Assembly (NCBI GenBank): GCA_963674895.2
Contig: CAXXCY010000001.1
Span: forward strand, 806,001 to 870,000
Direction of reading: 5' to 3'
DNA from: CAXXOK01 sp963674895
GTDB lineage: Bacteria > Bacillota > Clostridia > Christensenellales > Aristaeellaceae
DNA length: 64,000 bases
The notes under the pieces were generated by a model that saw nothing but the letters and a program-made list of their open reading frames with translations, was not told the origin of the DNA and did not search any database. Both the position numbers and the translations under genes were made by a program. This document shows, piece after piece, positions 25,642-34,425 of the stretch. The number at the start of each line of letters is the position of its first letter. The stretch's first letter is position 1.

Positions 25642-26400
25642 TCAGCCCTTGGCCTTGCCCTGGGAGGCCACCTGGTTCATCTTCGCGGCGACGGCGTCGG
25701 CGTTTCCGAGGTACACCTTATTGAGCACCGTGAAATCCGGCGCGAACTCGTACACCAGAGGCACGCCGGTGGGGATGTTCACCTCCGCGATCTCCTCGTC
25801 CGTGAGCTTGTCAAACGCCTTCACCAGCGCGCGCAGGGAATTGCCGTGCGCCGCGATGAGCACGCGCTTCCCGGCGCGCATCTGGGGCTCGATCTCCCGC
25901 TCGAAATACGGGAGCGTGCGCGCGATGGTATCCTTCAGGCTTTCAAAAAGCGGCAGCTGTTCGGGCGGGATACCGCGGTAGGGCGCCTGCAGGGCGGGGT
26001 TGCGGGGATCGTCCTCTTCCAGCGCGGGCGGGGGGACGTCGAAGCTGCGCCGCCATACGAACACCTGCTCCTCGCCGTATTTGGCGGCGGTCTCGCTCTT
26101 GTTGAGCCCCTGCAGCGCGCCGTAATGGCGCTCGTTGAGCTTCCAGCTTTTGATCACGGGCAGCCATTCCCGGTCCATGGCCTCAAGCGCGAGGTTCAGG
26201 GTATGGATGGCCCGCTTCAGGTACGAGGTGTAGCACAGGTCGAAATCATACCCGTTTTCCAGCAGCAGTTTGCCCGCCTGCGCGGCTTCCGTTCGCCCGG
26301 CGTCCGAAAGGTCCACGTCGGTCCATCCGGTGAAGAGGTTTTCCCTGTTCCAAACGCTCTCCCCGTGACGTAAAAGCACGAGTTTCATGGGGTTTTGCAT
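25642..26400 (-). CDS. gpmA: 2,3-bisphosphoglycerate-dependent phosphoglycerate mutase
   Basis: 252 residues from the ATG at 26400, which has AAAGGAGG six bases upstream. The catalytic histidine motif is LVLLRHGESVWNRENLFTGW. The second histidine is in LIAAHGNSLRAL, and RRSFDVPPP is the substrate loop of dPGM enzymes. It interconverts 3- and 2-phosphoglycerate in glycolysis. It sits between the metallopeptidase and an MFS transporter on the same strand, an ordinary housekeeping gene in mixed surroundings. Confidence 0.95.
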   Translation of the reverse strand: MQNPMKLVLLRHGESVWNRENLFTGWTDVDLSDAGRTEAAQAGKLLLENGYDFDLCYTSYLKRAIHTLNLALEAMDREWLPVIKSWKLNERHYGALQGLNKSETAAKYGEEQVFVWRRSFDVPPPALEEDDPRNPALQAPYRGIPPEQLPLFESLKDTIARTLPYFEREIEPQMRAGKRVLIAAHGNSLRALVKAFDKLTDEEIAEVNIPTGVPLVYEFAPDFTVLNKVYLGNADAVAAKMNQVASQGKAKG

Positions 26401-26413
26401 GTGGCGCCTCCTT

Positions 26414-27598
26414 TCAGTCGGCGGGGGCGGCGCCATGGTGTTTCACTTTGCCGCCCGTGATCAGGAGAATCAGGATGGCGGAAACGATGCCCAGCGTCCC
26501 GCCCAGCAAGAACGGCGCGCCGGAATTGACCTGCGTCCACAATACGCCCGCGAGAATCGAGGCCAGCAAAAGCCCGACGCCCTGCAGCGTACCGTAAAGC
26601 CCGAGCACGGTGCCGCGGAGCCGCTCCGGGGAGTTCTCCGCGATAAAGGCCCGCTCGGCCCCGCCGATCAGCGCGTTATACGCGCCGTATGCGACGAACA
26701 AAAGCACGGTGACCGCTTTGGACGAGCTCAGCGCGAAGCCCAGATACACCAGCCCGTAGATCAGGTATCCCGGCACCAGAATCCGGCTGCGGCCGAGCCG
26801 GTCGGACAGCCTTCCGGCCGGAATGGCGAGCACGGACGCGGAGACGTTGAAAACCAGGTACAGCAGGATGACCTGCGGGGCGGTGAAGCCCAGCGCCTGG
26901 GACTTGAGCAGCAAAAAGGCGTTGGAGGAGTTGCCCAGGCAGAATACGAAGATCACCGCCAGATAGAGGGTCAGCCTCCGGTCGAGCTTCAGCCCTTTCA
27001 GCTTCAGCTTTTCCCCAGCCGCTTCGCCGCCCTTGTCCTCGCGGACCTTGAGCAAAATCAGGATTCCGATCACCGCCGGGACGATGGAAAACACAAACGC
27101 CCTGTGAAACCCGAAATCGGTCGCCACGAAGAGGTAAGCCAGAATCACGCCCAGCGAGGACCCCGCCATGTCCAGCATCTTGTGCAGCCCGTACGAGCCG
27201 CCGAGCTTGCCCCTGTCGCTGGCCTGCGCCACCAGCGCGTCGCGCGGCGCGGTGCGCAGGCCCTTCCCCGTGCGGTCGATGATCCTGGCCAATAGCACGC
27301 CGGGCCACGACGCGGCCAGCAGCAAAACGACCTTGTAAAACACCGACGCGGAATACCCGGCGACGGCGAGGCGCTTTTTGTTGTGGTACACGTCGCCGAT
27401 GTACCCGCTGTAAACCCTGAGCAGCGACGCGACGCTCTCGGCGATCCCCTCGATCACGCCCACGATCGCGGGCGAAGCCCCGAGCGTCGCCGTTAAAAAC
27501 AGCGGCACGAGCGGGTACACCATCTCGGTGCTCATATCCACAAACAGGCTGACCAGGCCTAAGATCACGATATTGGACACGGTTTTTTTCGTTTTCAT
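26414..27598 (-). CDS. MFS transporter
   Basis: 394 residues with about twelve hydrophobic segments. The loop between helices 2 and 3 reads SGYIGDVYHNKKR, related to the MFS A-motif, and ARIIDRTGKGLRTAPRDALV is typical of a subfamily near drug-efflux and YfcJ-like carriers. A second loop GRLSDRLGRSRI marks the duplicated half. The substrate cannot be assigned. The start lies 24 bases after the AEC transporter gene and the stop is 13 bases before phosphoglycerate mutase, so the set may be one operon. Confidence 0.88.
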   Translation of the reverse strand: MKTKKTVSNIVILGLVSLFVDMSTEMVYPLVPLFLTATLGASPAIVGVIEGIAESVASLLRVYSGYIGDVYHNKKRLAVAGYSASVFYKVVLLLAASWPGVLLARIIDRTGKGLRTAPRDALVAQASDRGKLGGSYGLHKMLDMAGSSLGVILAYLFVATDFGFHRAFVFSIVPAVIGILILLKVREDKGGEAAGEKLKLKGLKLDRRLTLYLAVIFVFCLGNSSNAFLLLKSQALGFTAPQVILLYLVFNVSASVLAIPAGRLSDRLGRSRILVPGYLIYGLVYLGFALSSSKAVTVLLFVAYGAYNALIGGAERAFIAENSPERLRGTVLGLYGTLQGVGLLLASILAGVLWTQVNSGAPFLLGGTLGIVSAILILLITGGKVKHHGAAPAD

Positions 27599-27622
27599 GC
27601 GCTTGCCCGCGATTCTTGTTTT

Positions 27623-28552
27623 CTACGCCAGCGAATAGGCGGCGATCCCGATGAACAGCGCGATGGATACGAGCGTCATCACCGAGAGCGTGGTGGAGAT
27701 GTATTCCTCGTGGCCCCTGGCGTTGGCGAAGATCGGGATGATATACGGCGCGGGCAGGCTGTACGCCAGAAGCATCGCCACGAACAGCGGCTTTTCAAAC
27801 GGAATGACGGAGAAGATGATCAGCGCGCCGGCAGCCAGCAGCGCGTACATCACGGCAAGCCGCAGCCCCGCGGTTTTGAGCACCGACAGCAGCAGCGATT
27901 TCTGGAAATCCAGCTCGTAGCCCACGATGATCAAAATCAGCGCGCTGGTCGGCGCGGCGATGAACTGGATCACGTCGCGCACGATCGCGCCAATGGAAGA
28001 CTCCAGCGCCCACCGTCCCACGCCCAGCATCCCCAGCACCGCGCCCAGCACGATACAGATGAACACCACGTTGTGCAGCATATTATTGGCGAGCGCTTTC
28101 ACGCTCACCTTCTCCCCGCCGACGGCCTTCAGCGTCGCCAGAAACACGGTGAAGGCGCAAAACGTCTGCCCGATATCCACCATGGCGAAGATGTGCGTCT
28201 GCCCGGCGTACAGAAGGCCGAACAGCGCGTACCCGAGCATCCCGCCCTCGAAGTTGGTCACAAGGAACGGCAGGAATTTGCCGTAGGGCTTCACGAAGCG
28301 CCGGAGCGCAAACCCCGCCGCAAGCCCGAGCACGCAGGAGAGGAACACCACGGCAAACGTCAGCGCGATCCGGCCGGAATACTCCGCCGTGAAAAACGCG
28401 AAAAACAGCACCGCGGGCAGCGTCACGTTGGCGACGACCGCCTTGAGCCCCTTGAGGCCCTCCATGCCGAACACCTGCTTGCGCTTGCACAGATACCCCA
28501 GGCCGAACGTGATCAGCACCGGCAGCGCCATCTGCAAAATCGAGAGTGCCAT
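27623..28552 (-). CDS. AEC-family (auxin efflux carrier-like) transporter
   Basis: 309 residues with about ten hydrophobic segments, the usual size of the AEC/BASS-like group. It begins MALSILQMALPVLITFGLGY, then KRKQVFGMEGLKGLKAVVAN, typical of bacterial AEC proteins annotated as malate permeases. NFEGGMLGYALFGLLYAGQ and the late SLPAPYIIPIFANA are also conserved in the family. Its gene directly follows a YesMN-type two-component system on the same strand, so that system may control uptake or export of an organic acid. Confidence 0.85.
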   Translation of the reverse strand: MALSILQMALPVLITFGLGYLCKRKQVFGMEGLKGLKAVVANVTLPAVLFFAFFTAEYSGRIALTFAVVFLSCVLGLAAGFALRRFVKPYGKFLPFLVTNFEGGMLGYALFGLLYAGQTHIFAMVDIGQTFCAFTVFLATLKAVGGEKVSVKALANNMLHNVVFICIVLGAVLGMLGVGRWALESSIGAIVRDVIQFIAAPTSALILIIVGYELDFQKSLLLSVLKTAGLRLAVMYALLAAGALIIFSVIPFEKPLFVAMLLAYSLPAPYIIPIFANARGHEEYISTTLSVMTLVSIALFIGIAAYSLA

Positions 28553-28590
28553 ATTGGTTTCTCCTTACGTGAAATACGGTTTTCAGGGCG

Positions 28591-30243
28591 TCAGCCTATT
28601 ATACCATCCTCCCGCAAGCATGTCTTGAGTTTCAGGACCACCGTGGCGCCCTCGCCCGGGGCCGATGTGATCTCCAGAACGGAATCCGCGCCGTAATACA
28701 GCTGGATTCGCTTTTCCACGTTGCTGAGCCCGACGCCCTTTGCCCGGGCCGGGTCGAACCCGACGCCGTTATCTGCGACGGCGATCTCCAGCGCGTCCCC
28801 GGCCACCCGCACGGAAACGGCGATATGCCCCACGCCGTCCATTGGTTTGATGCCGTGGTAAATGCTGTTTTCCACGAGCGGCTGCAGAAGGATGCGGGGC
28901 ACCATGCAGTCAAGCGCGGCTTCATCGACGTCGAAACGGTAGGTGAGCTTGTCCCCGTAGCGCGCTTTCTGGATAAACAGGTATTGCTTCACGTGCTCGA
29001 TCTCGTTCCCCAGGGTGACGATGGCTTTTCCGCCGCCCAGCGACAGCCGGAAAAAACTGGCCAGCGATTTGGTCAGCGCGATGATCCTTTCGTTGTCCTT
29101 GAATTCCGCCAGCCATACTATCGTATCCAGCGTGTTGTACAGGAAGTGCGGGTTGATCTGCTGGGTCAGGGCTTCCAGCTCGGTGCGCCGCAGCTCCCGC
29201 TGCTTGTCTTCCAGCGCCGCCATCAGCTGCTTGATTTTGCGGATCATCCGGTTATAGCTTCCTGTCAGCGCCTGCGTTTCGGAAATCTCGCCGGCGAGCG
29301 CCGTCAGTTCCGTCAGGCTCTCGATATCCTCCATGCTTTTGGCAAGCCTTGCTATCGGGGTGGCCAGCCTGCGGGAATACAGCACGGCGATCATCAGCAG
29401 CGCCGCAAACAGCAGCACGCCGGTGAGAGCGACCATATCCAGCAGCTGCCGCTTCAGGACATCCAGCCCGCCCAGGTAAGCCCTGCCGGTGAGCGACCAG
29501 TCCGTCTCCGGAATTGGGAAGCTGTGCACCAGCACGTTTTGCTGGGAATCGTACCCCTCCGCCAATTCGCCGGGAGCGTCGCCGCCGGGGCCGTTTTGAA
29601 ATATCGCCGCGCCGGCCGGGTCGGTGATATAAACCGTTCCGCCAATATCGGTATCGGCGATCGTGTCGCCGATCATGCAGTAATCCAGATCCATGGCCAG
29701 CACGCCGTGGATTCCGCCGTCCCCGGTATCGATGGGAATGCCCATGGTGATCACGCAGCCGTCGTCGTGGGCGTAGTCCGCCGAGCGCGCGGTGGTGAGA
29801 AACGGCATATCGAACATAAGCAGCGTTTCATATTCCGCGGGCGTAAGCGCCGTCCCGCTGTTTCTGCTTACGATCCTGCCGTCCGCAAAAACCGCGAAGA
29901 CCCCGAACACGTAAAAATCGTTCTCCGTGACCTCGTTCATCAGCCGCAGCACGCTTTCTTCCTGCGCCTGGGAGCCGCTCTGCGCGTACCCGGCAAAGGC
30001 GGGGGTGGCGCCGATCAGCCGCAGCAGGCTTTTGGCATGGCGGATGTCCGCGCCGATCTCCACCGCGACCTTCTCGATCGCCATTTCCGTCTTGGCGACG
30101 CTCTCGCGCACAAAGATATCGGAAACCACGGCGTATACCACGGCGCCGAACAGCGATACGATCAGCAGCCCCGCGATCAGGTTAAATGCCGTGATCCGGA
30201 AACCGAAGCTCCTGAGCCGCTTTTTCCATGTGTCCCGCTTCAT
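28591..30243 (-). CDS. Sensor histidine kinase, YesM/LytS type (Cache sensor)
   Basis: 550 residues. A membrane helix near residues 15-38 and another near 265-290 bracket an outside domain that looks like a double Cache sensor (AMDLDYCMIGDTIADTDIGG within). A HAMP-like linker follows. The kinase core has QQINPHFLYNTLDTIVWLAE with the phospho-acceptor His, then LQPLVENSIYHGIKPM and AVADNGVGFDPARAKGVGLS. This matches His_kinase (PF06580) sensors. Its start overlaps the stop of the cognate response regulator gene. Confidence 0.93.
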   Translation of the reverse strand: MKRDTWKKRLRSFGFRITAFNLIAGLLIVSLFGAVVYAVVSDIFVRESVAKTEMAIEKVAVEIGADIRHAKSLLRLIGATPAFAGYAQSGSQAQEESVLRLMNEVTENDFYVFGVFAVFADGRIVSRNSGTALTPAEYETLLMFDMPFLTTARSADYAHDDGCVITMGIPIDTGDGGIHGVLAMDLDYCMIGDTIADTDIGGTVYITDPAGAAIFQNGPGGDAPGELAEGYDSQQNVLVHSFPIPETDWSLTGRAYLGGLDVLKRQLLDMVALTGVLLFAALLMIAVLYSRRLATPIARLAKSMEDIESLTELTALAGEISETQALTGSYNRMIRKIKQLMAALEDKQRELRRTELEALTQQINPHFLYNTLDTIVWLAEFKDNERIIALTKSLASFFRLSLGGGKAIVTLGNEIEHVKQYLFIQKARYGDKLTYRFDVDEAALDCMVPRILLQPLVENSIYHGIKPMDGVGHIAVSVRVAGDALEIAVADNGVGFDPARAKGVGLSNVEKRIQLYYGADSVLEITSAPGEGATVVLKLKTCLREDGIIG

Positions 30244-31010
30244 GCGCGTCCTCCCGTACTGCGGAACTGCGAAACGGTGGCGCCGAACTTCCGCTTGAAT
30301 AGGGCGCTTAAGTAATTGGGGTCGTCGATCCCGATTTCCGCGGCGACCTCGTAGCTTTTCATCGGGGTGGACAACAGCAGGATCTTCGCCTTTTCCAGCC
30401 GCAGGTCCAGCAGATAGTCGCGGAAATTCGCGCCGAACAGCTTTTTAAACAGCGTGCTCAGGTACGCCGCGTTGTACCCGATATCCGCCGCCAGCCCGGA
30501 CAGGCAGAACGCCGGATTTTGGATATTGCTTTCAATCCGCGCAAGCAGCGTTTGTTTCAGGCTGTCGTCGTCCGCGGCGCCGGTCAGCCCCGTGATCCGG
30601 TCGGCGGACTGGAGCACGGACTGGAGGCCGTCCTCCGCCTTGCGCTTATCCACCAGCTTGATCAAAAGCTCCGTAACGTCGTCCCTGGACACGGGCTTGA
30701 GCATATAGTCGTCCACCCCGAGCCTCAGGGCGGCAAGCGCATAGTCGAAATAATCATACCCGGTAATCAGCGCGATCTTGAGCGCCGGCTCAACCGCTTT
30801 GGCCTGTTTGGCGAACTCCAGGCCGTTCATGCGCGGCATGTTGATATCCGCGAATACGATATGGACGGTTTCCTTTTTCACGATTTCCAGCGCCGCCTCC
30901 CCGTTTTCGGCTTCGAATATCTCCGCGATACCCAAAGCGGCATAGTCCACAAGGGTTTTGATCCCCCTGCGGACTATGCTTTCGTCGTCGGCGAGCAAAA
31001 GATTATACAT
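30240..31010 (-). CDS. Response regulator with AraC-type DNA-binding domain (YesN type)
   Basis: 256 residues. The receiver domain has LLADDESIVRRG, the phospho-acceptor Asp in VFADINMPRMNG and KPVSRDDVTELL. The C-terminal AraC domain carries two helix-turn-helix units: SGLAADIGYNAAYLSTLFKK and VAAEIGIDDPNYLSALFKRK. It pairs with the overlapping YesM-type kinase gene. Targets are likely the adjacent AEC transporter or sugar genes. It lies only 12 bases downstream of the MsrAB fusion gene, so redox genes and this system may share a transcript. Confidence 0.94.
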   Translation of the reverse strand: MYNLLLADDESIVRRGIKTLVDYAALGIAEIFEAENGEAALEIVKKETVHIVFADINMPRMNGLEFAKQAKAVEPALKIALITGYDYFDYALAALRLGVDDYMLKPVSRDDVTELLIKLVDKRKAEDGLQSVLQSADRITGLTGAADDDSLKQTLLARIESNIQNPAFCLSGLAADIGYNAAYLSTLFKKLFGANFRDYLLDLRLEKAKILLLSTPMKSYEVAAEIGIDDPNYLSALFKRKFGATVSQFRSTGGRA

Positions 31011-31022
31011 GCGGTCTCCTCG

Positions 31023-32558
31023 TCAATCGATGTAGCTTTTTAAGAATCCGTATCCTTCCTGTTCCATGTCGTCATACGGGATGAAGCGGATGGACGCCGA
31101 GTTGATGCAGTAGCGCAGGCCACCCCGGTCCTGGGGCCCGTCGGGAAAGACGTGGCCCAGGTGGGTGTCGCCCGCGCGGGAACGCACCTCGGTGCGCACC
31201 ATGCCGTAGCTGGCGTCGGTGTGCTCGTTCACCACGTCCGGGATGATGGGCTTCACGAAGCTCGGCCAGCCGCAGCCGGAATCGAATTTGTCCGTGGAGG
31301 TGAACAGCGGTTCGCCGGTCACCACGTCCACATACAAGCCCTTTTCGTGGTTATAGAAATACTCGCCCGAGAAGGCGTACTCGGTGTCGTTTTGCTGGGT
31401 GACGCGGTATTGGATATCGGTCAGCCTTGCCTTGAGCTCCTCCTGCGTGGGCACGGTATACGTTTGGCTGTTGATCCAGTTCGTGAGCGCCGTTTCCCTG
31501 GCCGAGGTCAGGTCGATATGGCAGTAGCCGTTGGGGTTTTTCTGCAGGTAGTCCTGATGGTATTCCTCCGCCAGGCAGAAGTTTGAAAGCGGCAGCACTT
31601 CGGTCACGATGGGATCGGCGTACTTCGCCTGCTCCCTGGCAACGACCGCTTGGATGATTGGCAAATCCGCCTCGTCCGTGTAAAAGACGCCTGTACGGTA
31701 TTGGGAGCCCGCGTCGTTTCCCTGCCGGTCGACGCTTGTGGGATCGATGATCGAAAAGAAGGTGGAAAGCAGCACGTCCAGCGGGACGACGCCGCTGTCG
31801 TACGTCACGCGCACGGTTTCGGCGTGGCCTGTATTGTTGTAGCAGACCTCCTGATAGGTTACGGTGTCGGAGTTGCCGTTGGCGTAGCCGGATTCGGAGT
31901 TGATCACGCCCGGTATCCGCGCCATGAATTCCTCCACGCCCCAGAAACAGCCGCCGGCCACGTGGATCGTTTTTACGGCTCCGGTATCGGGGGATATCGC
32001 GGAGGGTTCGGGAACCATGGTGGAGGCGGGGGCGCTTGGCATATCCGCCACAGGCTCGCCCGCGAACGTCGCGCGGATTTCCTCGGCGGACACGTGGCCG
32101 ATTTTCATGCCCAGCAGCGCGCCGTCGGCGGAGATGAAGGCGGAGGTTGGGAAAGCGCGCACGCCGAACGCGCGCATGGCTTGCCCGCCTTCGTCAAACA
32201 GCACTTTGGTATTGGAATACTCCAGTCCATTGTACCATGTTTGAAAGCTTTCCGCATTTTTCTCGCCGTCCACGCCGGGCGCGACGACCGTAATCACGGC
32301 AAAATCGTTGTCCTGGCCCGCGAGGGTATCGGTTTCCTGCAGCGTGCTCAGGCAGATGGAGCACCACGAGGCCCAGAATTTGATATACAGGGGCTTGCCC
32401 GCGAAATCCGAAAGGGAAACGGCGTTGCCGTCGAAATCCGTCAGGGTGAAATCGGGCGCGGGGGTCGCTTCCCGGTCTTTGGAAACAGCCGTGGTCACGG
32501 CAAGCCCCGCCGAGGCCAAAACGGCCAGCGCAATCAGCAAAACAAAGAGCTTTTTCAT
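31023..32558 (-). CDS. msrAB: Exported thioredoxin-MsrA-MsrB fusion (methionine sulfoxide reductase)
   Basis: 511 residues from the ATG at 32558 (GGAGG upstream). A signal peptide or anchor (MKKLFVLLIALAVLASAGLA) is followed by a TlpA-type thioredoxin domain with WASWCSIC (about 65). MsrA begins near residue 200 with GGCFWGVEEF, and MsrB near 375 with CGWPSF and RYCINSASIRFIP. The order matches Neisseria PilB. It repairs both oxidised methionine stereoisomers outside the membrane. CcdA, encoded one base upstream, would pass electrons to the thioredoxin domain. Confidence 0.94.
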   Translation of the reverse strand: MKKLFVLLIALAVLASAGLAVTTAVSKDREATPAPDFTLTDFDGNAVSLSDFAGKPLYIKFWASWCSICLSTLQETDTLAGQDNDFAVITVVAPGVDGEKNAESFQTWYNGLEYSNTKVLFDEGGQAMRAFGVRAFPTSAFISADGALLGMKIGHVSAEEIRATFAGEPVADMPSAPASTMVPEPSAISPDTGAVKTIHVAGGCFWGVEEFMARIPGVINSESGYANGNSDTVTYQEVCYNNTGHAETVRVTYDSGVVPLDVLLSTFFSIIDPTSVDRQGNDAGSQYRTGVFYTDEADLPIIQAVVAREQAKYADPIVTEVLPLSNFCLAEEYHQDYLQKNPNGYCHIDLTSARETALTNWINSQTYTVPTQEELKARLTDIQYRVTQQNDTEYAFSGEYFYNHEKGLYVDVVTGEPLFTSTDKFDSGCGWPSFVKPIIPDVVNEHTDASYGMVRTEVRSRAGDTHLGHVFPDGPQDRGGLRYCINSASIRFIPYDDMEQEGYGFLKSYID

Positions 32559-32559
32559 T

Positions 32560-33261
32560 TTATCCTCCAATCCATGCGCTGAGCGCATGCAAACGGTTGG
32601 TCATCAGTAATATACCCATACATACGATCAGTAAACCGCCCGCGATTTTGATCTTGGGCAGGTGCCGGTTCAGCCGTTTGATTTTCTGCATCAAAACGTC
32701 GGAGAACACGGAAAGGATCAGGAACGGAACGGAGAAGCCCAGCGCGTAGACCGCCATAAGAAACGCGCCGTACAGCGCCGCGCCGCCGCCCGCCGCAAGG
32801 CCCAGGATCGCCGCGAGCACCGGTCCCACGCAGGGCGTCCATCCGAAGCTGAACGCGAGCCCCAGCAAAAACACGCCCAGGGCGTCGTTTTTCGAGGCGC
32901 GCCTGAACTCCGTTTTCTTTTCCCGGTTGAGCCACGGCAGGCGGACCAGCCCGGTTTGGTGGATTCCAAGGAGAATAACGACGGCGCCCGCCGCGATCAG
33001 AAATGCGTCGGAATCTATCACGCCGCCCAGCGCGCCCGCACCGAACCCGAGCAGCACGAAGCAGACGGAAACGCCCGCGACGAACAGCAGCGTGCGCAGT
33101 ATAAGCGCTGCGCGCCGCCGTGCCGGGTCCCGGATCATTTCCGCCGCAGGCGGTGCGAGGACGGACAGATACACGGGCAGCAGCGGCACCACGCAGGGAG
33201 ACAGAAAGGAAAGGAACCCGGCCAGAAGCACCGTGCTTACGTACAGGGGTTCCGCGGGCAT
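32560..33261 (-). CDS. ccdA: Cytochrome c biogenesis protein CcdA (thiol electron carrier)
   Basis: 233 residues with six membrane segments. The two conserved redox cysteines are in FLSPCVVPLLP (helix 1) and GWTPCVGPVLA (helix 4). CcdA moves electrons from cytosolic thioredoxin across the membrane. The stop lies one base before the msrAB start, so the pair are coupled, and msrAB is the obvious electron acceptor. A longer open frame on the same strand (up to 33304) is in another reading frame and is not real. Confidence 0.93.
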   Translation of the reverse strand: MPAEPLYVSTVLLAGFLSFLSPCVVPLLPVYLSVLAPPAAEMIRDPARRRAALILRTLLFVAGVSVCFVLLGFGAGALGGVIDSDAFLIAAGAVVILLGIHQTGLVRLPWLNREKKTEFRRASKNDALGVFLLGLAFSFGWTPCVGPVLAAILGLAAGGGAALYGAFLMAVYALGFSVPFLILSVFSDVLMQKIKRLNRHLPKIKIAGGLLIVCMGILLMTNRLHALSAWIGG

Positions 33262-33329
33262 GCGATCGCCTCCATTGGGATGGGTGTGAAGAAACGGGGT
33301 CCAATCGGTCGGTATCGTTCAGGGAAGGG

Positions 33330-33371
33330 GGAAAGAGGCATCCGATAAACGCCGGAATACCTCTTTCCTTG
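33330..33371 (-). terminator. Hairpin after the rhodanese gene
   Basis: GGAAAGAGG and CCTCTTTCC form a 9-bp stem with partial inner pairing. It lies between the rhodanese and ccdA genes, both on the minus strand. There is no good T-tract, so it may only weaken read-through. Confidence 0.45.
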
Positions 33372-33404
33372 GGTCATGCGGGGCGCTGCCGCCCCGGAGA
33401 ACGG

Positions 33405-34211
33405 TTATTTTTCAACCGGGAAACCGGCGTCCACCCACGCGGAATAATTGCCTTCCAGCCGGAACACGGGCCAGAACCCGGCTTCGGCCAGCTTGGTAGC
33501 GCCCAGGATGGACGCGCTGTCCACATGGCAGTACGCAAGGTACGGCACACCTGTATCAAGCATCGGTATGGCCGCGTCCAGCGATCCGTCGCCTACGTAG
33601 TAGTGCACGGCACCGGGCAGATGGCCCTCGTCATACTTGGGGGATACGTCCACGATCACCAGCTCGGGGACGGCTTCGATGAGCATTTTCGCCTGCTGGG
33701 GGCTCAGGTCCACGTATCCGGCCTCGGCTTTCATGCCGGCCATGGCCGCTTCATTGAGCGCGATTTCCTCGTCCATCGGCAGGGTTGATACCGGGAAACC
33801 GGCTTCCACCCACGCGGGGAAATTGCCTTCCAGCCGGTACACGGGAGCAAATCCGGCTTCCGCCAGCTTGGCCGCGCCCAGCATGGACGCTTCGTCCGTG
33901 TGGCAGTATACGAGGTAGGGTTTTTCCATCGAAAGCATCGGGATGGCCGCGTCCAGCGTTCCGTCGCCTACGAAATAATGCAGGGCTCCGGGCAGGTGGC
34001 CTTCGTCATACAGGGGAGAGACGTCGATAATCACGAGGTCCGGGGTATCGGCGATCAGCTGTTTTGCGTCTTCGGGCATCAGGTCCATGTAGCCCGCGCC
34101 GGTCTGTGTGCCCGTCATGGGCATGGGCGCCTCCGCCAGCGCGGCTGCGCTTACGGCGACCAACAAAGCGGCGAGCAGTGCGGCGATTTTGGAAAATGAA
34201 TGGTTACGCAT
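33405..34211 (-). CDS. Exported tandem rhodanese-domain protein
   Basis: 268 residues from the ATG at 34211 (AAGGAGG upstream). A signal peptide (SKIAALLAALLVAVSAAALA) is followed by two rhodanese repeats. Each has IDVSPLYDEGHLPGALHY or VDVSPKYDEGHLPGAVHY and ends in AGFPV. The active-site cysteines are in YCHTDEAS and YCHVDSAS, so both are potentially catalytic. The two repeats are very alike, suggesting a recent internal duplication. Exported rhodaneses handle sulfane sulfur or thiol redox. The neighbours ccdA and msrAB support a redox role. Confidence 0.9.
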   Translation of the reverse strand: MRNHSFSKIAALLAALLVAVSAAALAEAPMPMTGTQTGAGYMDLMPEDAKQLIADTPDLVIIDVSPLYDEGHLPGALHYFVGDGTLDAAIPMLSMEKPYLVYCHTDEASMLGAAKLAEAGFAPVYRLEGNFPAWVEAGFPVSTLPMDEEIALNEAAMAGMKAEAGYVDLSPQQAKMLIEAVPELVIVDVSPKYDEGHLPGAVHYYVGDGSLDAAIPMLDTGVPYLAYCHVDSASILGATKLAEAGFWPVFRLEGNYSAWVDAGFPVEK

Positions 34212-34315
34212 ATTGGTAAACCTCCTTTTTCTTGATTGTACGTGTAGTTTTATGTATGATACATAGACAGGGTATAGTTCATTCTTGAATTGGATTGGGT
34301 CCGGCAAAGTTTTTC

Positions 34316-34343
34316 GGAACTTTTTTCTAACTGCGCCGTCTAA
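34316..34343 (+). promoter_or_regulatory. Candidate ECF sigma-factor promoter for the VWA gene
   Basis: GGAAC (34316-34320) and GTCTAA (34338-34343) are 17 bases apart, close to the GGAAC-N16/17-CGTCTA pattern of ECF sigma factors. No sigma-A promoter is obvious in front of the VWA gene. No ECF sigma gene is present in the window. Confidence 0.5.
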
Positions 34344-34425
34344 CGGGTAGACAACGAAAACAAGCGAACCCGCGTATCCCGAGTCCGGTCTGGGACACGA
34401 ACCGCAAAAGAAAGGAAGTATCCAT

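Noticed and set aside
32555..33304. 249-codon minus-strand frame over ccdA
   Set aside because: Arg- and Gly-rich frame offset from ccdA, whose membrane helices and two cysteines are clear.
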